DNA of 64,000 bases from Cytobacillus kochii. GTDB taxonomy: Bacteria > Bacillota > Bacilli > Bacillales > Cytobacillaceae. Location: contig NZ_JAIVAM010000012.1 of the NCBI RefSeq assembly GCF_020171845.1, positions 1-64,000 on the forward strand, read 5' to 3'. Numbering within the stretch: position 1 is the first letter of the stretch; each line of letters opens with the position of its first letter. The translations under genes were made by a program, and so were the position numbers. Below the pieces are notes generated by a model. It was not told the DNA's origin. It worked only from the letters and a program-made list of their open reading frames with translations, and searched no databases. Shown one piece after another: positions 7,999-16,465 of the stretch.

Positions 7999-8960
7999 TA
8001 TGCGTCAATTGTTATCTTCTGTAATCGCTCTTGCCACTCTTCATCTGTTAAACCCTTTTCTTTCACGTATAAATTATCAGGATGTGTGCGGCACTCATCC
8101 GAACAGCTCCGTAAATATTTATGTTCGTTTTCTTCTGTCGTCATAAAACGTTTATCACATTCAGGATTAGCACAATTGACATAACGTTCACAAGATTCAC
8201 CAGTGAAATAGTCTTTTCCGACAATGGTATGTTCTTTCTGATTAATTGGCACACTGATTCTTTCATCAAATACATAACATTGACCGTCCCATAGTTCTCC
8301 TTGAACTTCTGGGTCCTTACCATATGTGACAATGCCACCATGTAGCTGATTCACATCTTCAAAACCTTCTCTTACTAACCAACCAGAGAATTTTTCACAA
8401 CGTATGCCACCTGTACAATATGTTAAAATCTTCTTCCCAGAAAGTTGGTCTTTATGTTCACGTATCCAATCAGGTAAATCACGAAATGCTTCAACATCCG
8501 GTCTAATCGCCCCTCTAAAGTGGCCGATATCATATTCATAATCATTTCTTGCATCAATAACAACAGTATCCTCTGCTTGCATTGCTTCAAAGAATGCTTT
8601 TGGCTCTAAATATTTGCCTGTGATCTCATTAGGATTGAGATCATCCTCAAGTTTTAATGTCACTATTTCTTTACGAGGTCTGACATGCATTTTCTTGAAT
8701 GCATGTCCATTCGTTTCATCAATTTTAAAGACCATATCACTGAAGCGGTTGTCGTTTTTCATCATATCTATATACGCATTTGTTTGTTCCACTGTGCCTG
8801 AAACCGTACCGTTTATACCTTCTTTGGCAACAAGGATTCTTCCTTTTAATCCGAGCTCACGACATGCTTTTAAATGATGTTTACTAAAGGCTTCAGGGTG
8901 TTCGATTGTTACATATTTATAATAGAGTAAGACGCGGTATTGATTATTTTCTTCTGTCAT
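7998..8960 (-). CDS. trhO: tRNA uridine(34) hydroxylase / rhodanese-domain protein TrhO
   Basis: 320 aa. N-terminal acylphosphatase-like domain (about 1-95, with [16 protein letters not shown]), a rhodanese domain (about 115-220) with the active cysteine in [10 protein letters not shown], and a C-terminal cysteine-rich segment ([16 protein letters not shown]). This layout is the UPF0176/YceA/YbfQ family. E. coli TrhO makes 5-hydroxyuridine at tRNA position 34; function here is by family. ATG 8960 has AGGTGG six bases upstream. A GTG at 8969 overlaps that site and is less likely. Confidence 0.9.
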   Translation of the reverse strand: MTEENNQYRVLLYYKYVTIEHPEAFSKHHLKACRELGLKGRILVAKEGINGTVSGTVEQTNAYIDMMKNDNRFSDMVFKIDETNGHAFKKMHVRPRKEIVTLKLEDDLNPNEITGKYLEPKAFFEAMQAEDTVVIDARNDYEYDIGHFRGAIRPDVEAFRDLPDWIREHKDQLSGKKILTYCTGGIRCEKFSGWLVREGFEDVNQLHGGIVTYGKDPEVQGELWDGQCYVFDERISVPINQKEHTIVGKDYFTGESCERYVNCANPECDKRFMTTEENEHKYLRSCSDECRTHPDNLYVKEKGLTDEEWQERLQKITIDA

Positions 8961-8973
8961 TTCTTCCACCTGC

Positions 8974-9237
8974 TTATTTCTGTTCTTTCATTTGCGATAA
9001 TAGTTCATTGGGTGTTTCACATTGTATAAATTCGCCATTAACTATTGCATATGGACTTTTCTTGCATTGCTTACAATGTGATTGGCATTCATATTGTTTG
9101 TAAGATACCTCTTTACTAGAAAGAAAAGGGCCAAAAAGTGCAAAGTCTTCATCAGTATAAAAACGATCGAGGTTCTTTTCACAAAATTCTATCGTAACTT
9201 GTTCTTTTTTTGAAAAAATTTTATTAAATAATCCCAT
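8974..9237 (-). CDS. DUF1450 (YuzB-like) small protein
   Basis: 87 aa. IEFCEKNL near the N-terminus and [10 protein letters not shown]...FALVNGE-type core (here [18 protein letters not shown]) match the Bacillaceae DUF1450/YuzB family, whose cysteines resemble a small thioredoxin-like ferredoxin fold. An N-terminal 13-residue basic extension ([13 protein letters not shown]) is longer than in YuzB. It lies 13 bp upstream of trhO on the same strand and may share its transcript. Biochemical role unknown. Confidence 0.8.
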   Translation of the reverse strand: MGLFNKIFSKKEQVTIEFCEKNLDRFYTDEDFALFGPFLSSKEVSYKQYECQSHCKQCKKSPYAIVNGEFIQCETPNELLSQMKEQK

Positions 9238-9329
9238 TTACAACATCCTTTTTTAGATGTCTATTTCCTATTTATCCGTAGAATACTATACCATGCTTTG
9301 ACAAACATTTTCAAATAGATTTGCAACAA

Positions 9330-10388
9330 TTACCTTTCCCTAATCTCATTCACTATAACTTTTAAACCGTTCGTCAAAGGAGATTTGCTCATACTAGCAA
9401 TCATTTCTGCTCTATCCAATTCCATTTGTCTTAACGTTTGTAATAAGGAACCAATTGCTTCTTCCTCGATTACTTTAGCGAATCCTTTTTGTGCAAAAGA
9501 CTCAGCATTTAACAATTGATCACCTCTACTTTGTTTTTTAGATAGGGGAATGATTAGCATGGGCATATTTAGTGCTAAGAATTCAAATAACGCATTGGAT
9601 CCACCCCTTGTGATTACACAATGAGTAGCGGCAAGGATATGTGGTAATTCCTCATGAATATATTCAAATTGTTTATAACCTGCTTTCCCTAGTAAACTTT
9701 CATCAACTTGACCTTTTCCACAAATATGCACAACTTGATAGTTACCTAATAGATTCGGTAACTCCTTGCGAACTTGTTCGTTTATCTTTTTGGCACCTAA
9801 ACTACCACCCATAACAGTAATAATTGGCTTTACACTAGAAAAATGAAGCAACTTTAGGGCCGTGTTTTTATCGCCGTTAAATATTTCTGGCCGTATTGGT
9901 GAGCCAATGGCAAACACTTTTTCTCGCGGAAAATAAGCTTTCGCTTCTTCAAACGAAGTAAACACTTTTTCAGCAAACCGTTGGGCAATTTTATTTGCTA
10001 ACCCGGGTGTTAAATCACTCTCATGGATAAATGCTGGTATCTTTAGCATTTTAGCAGCAATTATTACGGGGACTGATACAAATCCACCCTTTGAAAAAAG
10101 CAAATCAGGCTTTATCTGTTTTAAGATTCTCCTTGCGTCAATTACACCTTTCATGACGCGAAAGATATCCCTTACATTCTCTAAGTCTATATATCTTCTT
10201 AATTTCCCACTGGAAATTGAAAAATAAGGGACCTCGGTCTTTGCGATTAACTCCTTTTCAATGCCTGTTTTCGAACCTATGTAAAAAAAATCGACTTCTT
10301 TCTGTAATTCTGTAATAAGGGCGAGATTAGGGGTAACATGCCCCGCTGATCCCCCTCCTGTTAAAACTACTTTTTTCTTAGCCAACAT
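9330..10388 (-). CDS. murG: MurG-family UDP-GlcNAc:lipid I N-acetylglucosaminyltransferase (paralogue outside dcw cluster)
   Basis: 352 aa GT28 glycosyltransferase. The glycine-rich loop GGGSAGHVTPN lies at the N-terminus, FSKGGFVSVPV in the first domain, and CVITRGGSNALFEFL plus KKQSRGDQLLN in the UDP-GlcNAc-binding second domain. Family members convert lipid I to lipid II at the inner membrane face. The gene is not in a division/cell-wall cluster here, so it is probably the additional MurG copy known from several Bacillaceae, and it could act on another acceptor. ATG 10388 follows AGGAG by nine bases; an in-frame TTG at 10391 is an alternative. Confidence 0.87.
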   Translation of the reverse strand: MLAKKKVVLTGGGSAGHVTPNLALITELQKEVDFFYIGSKTGIEKELIAKTEVPYFSISSGKLRRYIDLENVRDIFRVMKGVIDARRILKQIKPDLLFSKGGFVSVPVIIAAKMLKIPAFIHESDLTPGLANKIAQRFAEKVFTSFEEAKAYFPREKVFAIGSPIRPEIFNGDKNTALKLLHFSSVKPIITVMGGSLGAKKINEQVRKELPNLLGNYQVVHICGKGQVDESLLGKAGYKQFEYIHEELPHILAATHCVITRGGSNALFEFLALNMPMLIIPLSKKQSRGDQLLNAESFAQKGFAKVIEEEAIGSLLQTLRQMELDRAEMIASMSKSPLTNGLKVIVNEIRER

Positions 10389-10432
10389 CAATCATTCTCC
10401 TCATTCTCTTATTTAAAGGTCTTACTGTTATT

Positions 10433-10801
10433 TTATTTTCCTAACCCCTCCCATGCAAATTTGATTTCTTCTATTTCAGCCTGAGCTCCTCCCTCATCAT
10501 GAACATCAATAAAGCCAATTGCTCGGTTTAAACTTGTGCCTATTTGATTCAGTTCATTTTTCTCTACAGAAAACTGCACTCGCATCTGAACAGTTAAAAA
10601 CCCTTCTTTGGCTCTATTGATTTGTTTTTTTGCACTTTTCCAATCGCCTTCGTGAATTGATTGTTCAACTAAAGAAAGCGTCCCTATTACATCATCGCCA
10701 TCAACAAGTGGTTGTTTAAGAAAATCTCCAGACTTCATTGTAAAAATAAAAATAGCCAATATAAGTAATGGAATCAATTTATAAAGAATAAACTCTTTCA
10801 T
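10433..10801 (-). CDS. DUF4363 membrane-anchored protein
   Basis: 122 aa. One N-terminal membrane segment (about 5-24), then a helical extracytoplasmic domain (DWKSAKKQINRAKEGFLTVQ and following) of the DUF4363 family. The ATG follows the TAA of the DUF421 gene directly (TAAATG), so the two are translationally coupled. The pairing of DUF421 and DUF4363 is common in Bacillaceae. Function unknown; a structural partner of the DUF421 protein is likely. Confidence 0.8.
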   Translation of the reverse strand: MKEFILYKLIPLLILAIFIFTMKSGDFLKQPLVDGDDVIGTLSLVEQSIHEGDWKSAKKQINRAKEGFLTVQMRVQFSVEKNELNQIGTSLNRAIGFIDVHDEGGAQAEIEEIKFAWEGLGK

Positions 10802-11530
10802 TTACTTCAATCCTTTAAAATCTGTTATATCTACGGGTTTTTTCATTTTATCATGATAAGCGTCAATAAAGAGCATCCCGTTGCTATCAATAATCGCTAG
10901 AAAGATATCACTAATTTTTGTATATCCACGATTTTTTAATTCTTTCATCAGCCATTCCTCAGATTTTTGCAATTGCTGCAAATTATTGCGGACAAGCACA
11001 CCATCATAAATTAATTCCGTCCCTATTCCTTTATATGTAGACTTTAACTGTAAATCTCTTGGGGTAACTGGTAAATAATCCGCTTTTTTTAACACGGATA
11101 TTTGCCCATCTTTTTCTACAATTGCATAATCTACCTCTTTTAAATCAAATATCCCTTTTTCTCTTAGTTGTTCTTGGAGATCAGAGATACGGTAACGCAG
11201 TTTCTTCATAACTTCATCCATAATTTCCCCATCCATAATAACGATGACAGGCTCCCCATCGAAATAGATTGATGCTTGTCGCCACTTCATTGTTACTTTT
11301 TGCAGACATAATACAAGAACCGTCCATGTAAACAGCCCCACCCAATATGGCCAAGCATCTGTCGCGATGTCTGCTGAAAGATTTGCGGCCATAGAACCAA
11401 TCGAGATACCTAAAATGTAATCAAAGAATGTGATTTGACTCACTGTTTGTTTACCTAAAAATCGTGTAAATATAAGTAATGTACCAAAAGCAATAATCGA
11501 CCTTACAATAACGACTGATGTCTCATTCAT
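10802..11530 (-). CDS. DUF421 (YetF/YrbG-type) membrane protein
   Basis: 242 aa. Three N-terminal membrane segments within about residues 4-75 (RFLGKQTVSQITFFDYILGI is the typical family stretch). A cytoplasmic DUF421 domain follows (FDGEPVIVIMDGEIMDEVMK, LREKGIFDLKEVDYAIVEKD), and a C-terminal subdomain with FIDAYHD. The start at 11530 is chosen because AGGAG lies eight bases upstream; the frame also opens at 11551, but that would place the ribosome site inside the coding region. Related YetF proteins are sporulation- or envelope-associated in Bacillus. Coupled to the DUF4363 gene. Confidence 0.87.
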   Translation of the reverse strand: MNETSVVIVRSIIAFGTLLIFTRFLGKQTVSQITFFDYILGISIGSMAANLSADIATDAWPYWVGLFTWTVLVLCLQKVTMKWRQASIYFDGEPVIVIMDGEIMDEVMKKLRYRISDLQEQLREKGIFDLKEVDYAIVEKDGQISVLKKADYLPVTPRDLQLKSTYKGIGTELIYDGVLVRNNLQQLQKSEEWLMKELKNRGYTKISDIFLAIIDSNGMLFIDAYHDKMKKPVDITDFKGLK

Positions 11531-11807
11531 TGACTTCACTCCTACAATCATTGCCTTTAGTATGAGCAGAACTAGAAAAAGTATTTAGAAAAACACGTTG
11601 AAATTGGGGGTAGTATTTAAATTTTTTGCATATGGCATTAAAAAAAACAATGGTTCCAAATTTAAAAGATACAACAGAAAAATAAACGAGAAGGATTCTC
11701 GCAACATTTTCACAGCTATCTTAGAAGGGGTCCGACAGTTAGTTCGAACTAGTCCTGTTTGCTTGGTTATCATTGTTATCATGAAGGTTCGCTGGGCAAA
11801 TACACAG

Positions 11808-11845
11808 AAAAACACTCGCTTTAATTATTGAGTGTTTTATTTTTT
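11808..11845 (+). terminator. Hairpin with T-run (possible bidirectional terminator)
   Basis: AAAACACTC...GAGTGTTTT with TATTTTTT after it on the plus strand and A-rich sequence before it. No intact gene ends here, so it may be left over from a lost plus-strand gene, or end stray transcription. Confidence 0.5.
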
Positions 11846-11927
11846 GTAATAACATAATTATTTAATCATCATTCACATTATTATGTACAAATTGTATAAA
11901 ACTTGTTAATGGTATGGAAGTGTTACA

Positions 11928-12093
11928 GTGAATAAAATTATACCTCTAACTGAACTTAAAAACACTAAAGCTATTAGTGATATGGTTATAGAGAAACCTG
12001 CGAAAACCCGTTTTTGTAACCAAACAAGGAAAAGAATTTTTAGTGTTATTGAGTCATGAAGAATACGAGAAATTAGTAAAAAAAAATTTATGA
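11928..12093 (+). pseudogene. Phd/YefM-type antitoxin gene with a single frameshift
   Basis: GTG 11928 (GGAAG upstream) starts MNKIIPLTELKNTKAISDMV, typical of Phd/YefM antitoxin N-termini. After EKPAK (codon 26) the frame leaves the family. Shifting by one base at the AAAA run 12003-12006 restores PVFVTKQGKEFLVLLSHEEY and a normal end at 12093. A one-base insertion in the A run therefore splits an otherwise complete 50-60 residue antitoxin. No toxin frame follows, so it is an orphan. A sequencing error in the homopolymer would produce the same picture. Confidence 0.7.
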
Positions 12094-12130
12094 TAAAAAA
12101 AAGGAAGATACGGGTTAAGTCCGTATCTCC
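12094..12130 (-). terminator. Terminator of the 43-aa minus-strand ORF
   Basis: AGATACGG...CCGTATCT hairpin, followed on the minus strand by a run of seven T. Confidence 0.7.
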
Positions 12131-12164
12131 AAAGTTGGGGATTTCAGTTGTGGCTGAACTCTTT

Positions 12165-12296
12165 TTATTTGTTCTTTTTCAGTTTTTCAATTCTTGCAGT
12201 TACTTTTTGGTATTCTTCTACTGTTTTACAATCTTTTAATTGTTCCACAATTAAAGATAATACTACATCAAATTGGTGATCCGTCATACCCTGCAT
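12165..12296 (-). CDS. Small ORF, 43 aa, unknown
   Basis: ATG 12294-12296 to TAA 12165-12167. It reads MQGMTDHQFDVVLSLIVEQL then KDCKTVEEYQKVTARIEKLK and KNK, a helical charged protein. GGGGGG lies about seven to eight bases upstream and a minus-strand terminator follows about 35 bases after the stop, which supports a real gene. Similar small frames occur in plasmid- or element-derived islets of Bacillaceae. No function recognised. Confidence 0.6.
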   Translation of the reverse strand: MQGMTDHQFDVVLSLIVEQLKDCKTVEEYQKVTARIEKLKKNK

Positions 12297-12380
12297 TACC
12301 TTTCCCCCCCACTTAACAAAAATATCTTATCTACTATATATAAAAACAATATATATAAATAATTGAAATGTCAAAAACAA

Positions 12381-12631
12381 TTATTCTACCAGTTCTAAAT
12401 AATCATATGCTTTTTCAGCATACAATTGAGACTCTCAATCGCTTGTTCAACCTTCCTAATCAGATACAACTTTTTCCAACATTACCATTTTAATTTGATT
12501 TCTTCCAGTCTCAACGTGTTTTGATAATATTTTATATCTCCCACATAAATTTGATTCCAATCAATTATACAAAAAACTTGTGGACATGGTTTAGTTCTTA
12601 TACTTTGTCTACCAGCTGAAATGAAGTCTAA
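12381..12631 (-). pseudogene. Remnant of an unidentified minus-strand gene in three frames
   Basis: Reading minus, 12631 downwards gives EVLDFISAGRQSIRTKPCPQ, then VFCIIDWNQIYVGDIKYY. After a shift in an A run it continues KHVETGRNQIKMVMLEKVVS and stops. Further on, in another frame, QLYAEKAYDYLELVE ends at TAA 12381. The pieces are protein-like and in order but broken by at least two frame changes. The family is not recognised. Together with the broken antitoxin next door it suggests a decaying accessory islet. Confidence 0.5.
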
Positions 12632-12650
12632 AACCTCACTTTATTTTTCC

Positions 12651-13406
12651 TTATATATCTAATTCTAAGAAAATCGGACAATGGTCACTACCCATTGTTT
12701 GACAGTGTGCACCGGCATCTTTGATTTGTACTTTTAATTTTTCCGACACGATAAAATAATCAATTCGCCAGCCAATATTACGCTCTCTCACTTTGGCCAT
12801 GTACGACCACCATGTATAGACATCCGTCTTTTCTGGATAAAGGTATCTGAAAGAATCGACAAACCCTGATTCAAGGAGACTTGTCATTTTCCCACGTTCT
12901 TCATCAGTAAATCCTGAATTTCCAATATTGGACTTTGCATTCTTCAAATCAATTGTTTGGTGTGCAACATTTAAGTCCCCTGTATAAATCACAGGTTTTT
13001 CCGCTTCTAACGAAAGCAAATATGTTTTTAAATCATCTTCCCATTGTAAACGATAGTCTAATCGGGAAAGATCTCTTTTTGAATTCGGTGTATATACATT
13101 TACAAGGTAAAACGTTTCAAATTCTAACGTAATAATTCTACCTTCTTCTTGTTCTTCGTTTTCCCCTACGCCATATTTTACTGATAGAGGTTTTTCTTTA
13201 GTAAAAATAGCGGTTCCTGAATAGCCCTTCTTAACAGCATAATTCCAATATTGATGATAGCCATTTAAATCTAATTCTATTTGACCCGCTTGAAGCTTTG
13301 ATTCTTGTATACAAAACACATCCGCATCCACTTCTGCAAAAAAGTCGAGAAAGCCTTTTTTCACACAAGCACGCAAACCATTTACATTCCATGACACAAA
13401 TTTCAT
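12651..13406 (-). CDS. exoA: Exodeoxyribonuclease III (AP endonuclease, ExoA/XthA type)
   Basis: 251 aa, full length for the Bacillus ExoA type of class II AP endonucleases, which cut DNA at abasic sites and remove 3'-blocking groups. The catalytic motifs are all present: WNVNG (start), CIQESK (metal Glu), YTPNS, GDLNVAH (Asp/Asn), WRIDYF (Asp) and GSDHCP (His) at the C-terminus. It has an AAGGGGAG ribosome site and stands alone between convergent or unrelated genes. Confidence 0.95.
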   Translation of the reverse strand: MKFVSWNVNGLRACVKKGFLDFFAEVDADVFCIQESKLQAGQIELDLNGYHQYWNYAVKKGYSGTAIFTKEKPLSVKYGVGENEEQEEGRIITLEFETFYLVNVYTPNSKRDLSRLDYRLQWEDDLKTYLLSLEAEKPVIYTGDLNVAHQTIDLKNAKSNIGNSGFTDEERGKMTSLLESGFVDSFRYLYPEKTDVYTWWSYMAKVRERNIGWRIDYFIVSEKLKVQIKDAGAHCQTMGSDHCPIFLELDI

Positions 13407-13523
13407 GTTGCTAAACTCCCCTTTTTCTCTATCTGTCCCTTCTTATTCTATAGGAAGTTTGTCTTTGATAAAAGCCTTGTGATTTGCTATAGTTTTTACG
13501 TATAGTTTGAAGGAGGAATACTA

Positions 13524-13964
13524 ATGGCCGATCATCAATTTCATTTAAAAGCACACTTTCCAGGATTACGAAATAGCGTCGGAACAATCGAAAGTGGACA
13601 ACTGAGTACAAAAGTATCTATTCCACCTGAAATGAACGGACCAGGAGTAGGGACTAACCCAGATGAAATGCTTCTAGGTGCTGCTGCCACTTGTTATATC
13701 ATTACCTTAGCTGCCATGATGGAAAGAAGTAAAGTAGAGAAAAATGATTTATCAATGGAATCAACTGCAATTGTTAACGAAACGAATGGCGTCTTAACTT
13801 ATAAGAAAATCATTCATAAACCAACCATCGTACTTACTAACCATGATAATGAACGTGACAGAGATCTTGCTCTGAAATTGGCTAAAAAAGCAGAAGCATC
13901 CTGCATGATTTCGCGCGCCATACAAGGCAATGTAGATATTGAACTAGAAGTAACCATTAAATAA
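13524..13964 (+). CDS. OsmC/Ohr-family peroxiredoxin-like protein (YmaD-like)
   Basis: 146 aa. The two redox cysteines of the OsmC fold are at GAAATCYIITLAAMM (on the long central helix) and AEASCMISRAI. Family members reduce organic or fatty-acid hydroperoxides in the cytoplasm. The NPDEMLLGAAATC stretch matches the YmaD-like subgroup rather than OhrA. AAGGAGGAA site six bases before the ATG. Single-gene unit. Confidence 0.88.
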   Translation: MADHQFHLKAHFPGLRNSVGTIESGQLSTKVSIPPEMNGPGVGTNPDEMLLGAAATCYIITLAAMMERSKVEKNDLSMESTAIVNETNGVLTYKKIIHKPTIVLTNHDNERDRDLALKLAKKAEASCMISRAIQGNVDIELEVTIK

Positions 13965-14018
13965 AAGTATCGTTTTCAATCCACGTCTCTTACAAGTTTT
14001 CACTAGAGGCGTGAGGAT

Positions 14019-14888
14019 TTAATAAAACGACGCCAACCACCTCTCCGTGATCTCTACAAATCTTTTGGCTGCTGGTGACAGGTTAAACTTCATCGCTAAT
14101 CCTAATATGCGATAGCTTTCTTCCTTTAATGGCATTACCACACAATTTTTAGGAATGGTTTCTAATAATAATTCTGGTAATATGCTTACACCAAAATTAT
14201 GAGCAACCATTGACTTAATTGAATCTTCCGCCATTAATTCAAAGCGAATATTTGGTTGGATCTCCGCTTTAGCAAATAAATCTTTTACTTCATGGTACCC
14301 CCCATATGTCGGCATGATAAAAGGAATATCCTTTAACTCTTGTACGCTTATCTCACTTCTTGTTGAAAAAGGATGATCTGTTGACACAATACAACGCAAA
14401 CGGTCCTTTTTTAACGGAATAACATCAAAATGACTGGAGCTATCGACATTAATAAAGCCACAGTCTAATTTTCCATTAAGAATCCAACGGTCAATCGCTT
14501 CATAATCTCCTTCAATTAATTCAATACGGATATAAGGATAACTTTGCTCCATTGATTTAATGATTTCGGGTAACCAAGTAGATGAAACACTCGTAAATGT
14601 ACCTACTTTTACTGTTCCTTTCATCAAACCCGTTATTTTTGCTGCCTCTTGTTGTACTTGTTCGTCATAGTGTAACACCTTACGAATACTTACAAGCATG
14701 CTTCTTCCTTCATTCGTCAATGTTAGCCCACCTCTTGAACGATGAAAAAGCGTGAAACCTAATTCTTTTTCTAAATTAGCCATCGCATGACTGACTGCAG
14801 ATTGTGTCATCCCTAGTACTTCTGCTGCTTTCGTAAAACTTTGAAGCTCAGAAACCTTGCTATAAATCTCATATTTAACTAAACTCAT
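14019..14888 (-). CDS. LysR-family transcriptional regulator
   Basis: 289 aa from ATG 14888, chosen because AAAGGAG lies seven bases upstream (the frame opens at 14906). N-terminal winged helix-turn-helix, residues about 1-60 (FTKAAEVLGMTQSAVSHAMA), a linker helix, and a substrate-binding domain with VKVGTFTSVSSTWLPEIIK and FIMPTYGGYHEV. It is divergent from an EamA exporter, the standard arrangement in which a LysR protein controls its neighbour and itself. The inducer is unknown. Confidence 0.92.
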   Translation of the reverse strand: MSLVKYEIYSKVSELQSFTKAAEVLGMTQSAVSHAMANLEKELGFTLFHRSRGGLTLTNEGRSMLVSIRKVLHYDEQVQQEAAKITGLMKGTVKVGTFTSVSSTWLPEIIKSMEQSYPYIRIELIEGDYEAIDRWILNGKLDCGFINVDSSSHFDVIPLKKDRLRCIVSTDHPFSTRSEISVQELKDIPFIMPTYGGYHEVKDLFAKAEIQPNIRFELMAEDSIKSMVAHNFGVSILPELLLETIPKNCVVMPLKEESYRILGLAMKFNLSPAAKRFVEITERWLASFY

Positions 14889-14904
14889 CTCGCTACTCCT
14901 TTTC

Positions 14905-14919
14905 ATGAAATTATTTCAT
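14905..14919. promoter_or_regulatory. 15-bp palindrome, candidate LysR operator
   Basis: ATGAAATTATTTCAT is a perfect inverted repeat around a central T. It lies in the roughly 115 bp between the divergent LysR and EamA starts and fits the T-N11-A rule for LysR boxes. A TATAAT-like -10 (about 14975) for the exporter lies downstream. Confidence 0.55.
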
Positions 14920-15004
14920 ATAAACAATGAAAAAGATTCGTTTTATTAATGTTAATAGATTCATTATAATACATGTAGAAAATCATGAGAATGGAGAAAT
15001 GGTT

Positions 15005-15919
15005 ATGAGTATGCACACGAAAGCAACGATTCTTTTAGTGGTGGTGAATTTTTTCTGGGGATTATCTTATATTTTTATGAAGATGGGAATCGCGTCGATT
15101 GAACCATTTAACCTTGTCGCATTAAGATGTTTAATTGCCTTTGTAATTGCCGCTACCTTTTTTTATCGTTCTTTACGGCATGTAAATATGGAACTTTTAT
15201 TTTACAGTTTTCTATTAGGCTTCTTATTATTACTTGTGTTCTCTTTAGTTACTGTTGGCTTGACGATGACAGATGCTTCTAATGCCGGATTTTTATTAAG
15301 TATGACGGTCATATTCGTTCCGGTGATCCAAAGTATTCTGCAAAGAAGGTTACCAATCGTGCCAGTTAGAATTGGCATCATCATTACATTTGTTGGTATT
15401 ATCATCATGACAATTACACAATCATTATCATTCAATTACGGCGATATTTTATGTATGCTTTCCGCTCTCGCATACGCTATTCATATTCTGATTATTGGAA
15501 GAGTCACTAAGGATCATGAACCCATTACAGTTGGTATCATGCAACTCGGCTTTGCTGGTATACTCGCTCTTGTTTTAAGTAGCTTTTTTGAATCACCAAT
15601 CCTACCCCAAAACACAGTTGCTTGGATGAGTATACTTGGACTAGCGATCCTATGTAGTGCCTTTGGCTTTATTTCCCAAGCTGTGGCACAAAAACATACA
15701 TCACCAACACAAACGAGTTTAATGTTTTCGCTAGAACCTCTATTCGCTGCCGGTCTAGCTGTTATTATTCTTGGTGAAGCATTTACCATTCGAGATATCA
15801 TAGGTGCTTTTTTAATTATTTGTGGTGTGATTGTTGCGACATTAGGGAGCTATCGAGTGCCTGTTAAGGTAAAAACTGAGCAAACAATGGAACAAAAAAC
15901 AGAAAAAATTCTACTTTAG
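15005..15919 (+). CDS. EamA-family drug/metabolite exporter (DMT superfamily)
   Basis: 304 aa from ATG 15005, which has GGAG eight bases upstream. The frame is open from 14927, but that part lies in the promoter. Ten predicted membrane segments arise from two EamA repeats (repeat 1 starting NFFWGLSYIFMKMGI, repeat 2 with GDILCMLSALAYAIHILIIG and SLEPLFAAGLAVIILGE). Such proteins export amino acids or other metabolites. Control by the divergent LysR protein is inferred. Confidence 0.9.
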   Translation: MSMHTKATILLVVVNFFWGLSYIFMKMGIASIEPFNLVALRCLIAFVIAATFFYRSLRHVNMELLFYSFLLGFLLLLVFSLVTVGLTMTDASNAGFLLSMTVIFVPVIQSILQRRLPIVPVRIGIIITFVGIIIMTITQSLSFNYGDILCMLSALAYAIHILIIGRVTKDHEPITVGIMQLGFAGILALVLSSFFESPILPQNTVAWMSILGLAILCSAFGFISQAVAQKHTSPTQTSLMFSLEPLFAAGLAVIILGEAFTIRDIIGAFLIICGVIVATLGSYRVPVKVKTEQTMEQKTEKILL

Positions 15920-15955
15920 TACAGCCATTAACTTAATTTGGAAAGGAGGAAGTTT

Positions 15956-16387
15956 ATGTTATCACTTCGTAGAGTCTTAAAATTACGTGATTTAGAAATC
16001 TTTCATGTATGGAAGCAAGAACATTTCTTATCTTATGTAATCATTGAAGATACTAGAAAACCATTTACAAATGATGATAAAAAACTAGAGCCGCTATGTT
16101 ATATGGAAGATGAAGATATTGATGAGATACTAAATGTTTTCAGAATTTCTATTATTAATGATGAAAAGTTAAACGAAGAGGATTCGGAAACACTACGAAT
16201 ATATTTTTCGGACTTCGTTAACAATACTCACTTAACAAATTTTATTATGAAGGAATATATTCAAGAAGATTTGTATGAGAACGAAGACGATATAAAATCC
16301 TTTAATAAAATCCTACAAAGTATTGGTTCAAATTATATAATAGAAGAATTTGATGAAAAAAATTGGATTTATTTATCACAAGACTAA
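15956..16387 (+). CDS. Hypothetical acidic protein, unknown family
   Basis: 143 aa from ATG 15956, preceded by a perfect AAAGGAGG six bases upstream. An in-frame TTG at 15938 would contain that site. Soluble, rich in Asp, Glu, Asn and Ile (LEPLCYMEDEDIDEILNVFR), with no membrane segment or motif recognised. It begins 36 bp after the exporter gene and is followed by a terminator, so it may be read with the exporter. Confidence 0.7.
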   Translation: MLSLRRVLKLRDLEIFHVWKQEHFLSYVIIEDTRKPFTNDDKKLEPLCYMEDEDIDEILNVFRISIINDEKLNEEDSETLRIYFSDFVNNTHLTNFIMKEYIQEDLYENEDDIKSFNKILQSIGSNYIIEEFDEKNWIYLSQD

Positions 16388-16394
16388 GGTTTCT

Positions 16395-16441
16395 AAAAAA
16401 AAATAGAGCCGTTCACTTTGTTCAGAACGACTCTACTTTTT
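16395..16441. terminator. Bidirectional terminator
   Basis: TAGAGCCGTTC...GAACGACTCTA (one mismatch) flanked by a long A-run on the left and a T-run on the right, between convergent genes. Confidence 0.75.
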
Positions 16442-16465
16442 TAATTTTTTTAAAATGATTCTATA

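Larger units (their letters stand above)
11531..12164. other. Decayed intergenic islet between DUF421 gene and exoA, first part
   Basis: The plus-strand frame 11598-11831 has no ribosome site and runs into a hairpin (11808-11845, ACACTC/GAGTGT followed by TTTTATTTTTT), so it is not taken as a gene. The stretch also holds the frameshifted antitoxin listed separately. I see no intact gene here. Confidence 0.5.

Noticed and set aside
11598-11831. 77-codon plus-strand frame and its minus-strand mirror
   Set aside because: TTG start without ribosome site; its end is part of a terminator-like hairpin.
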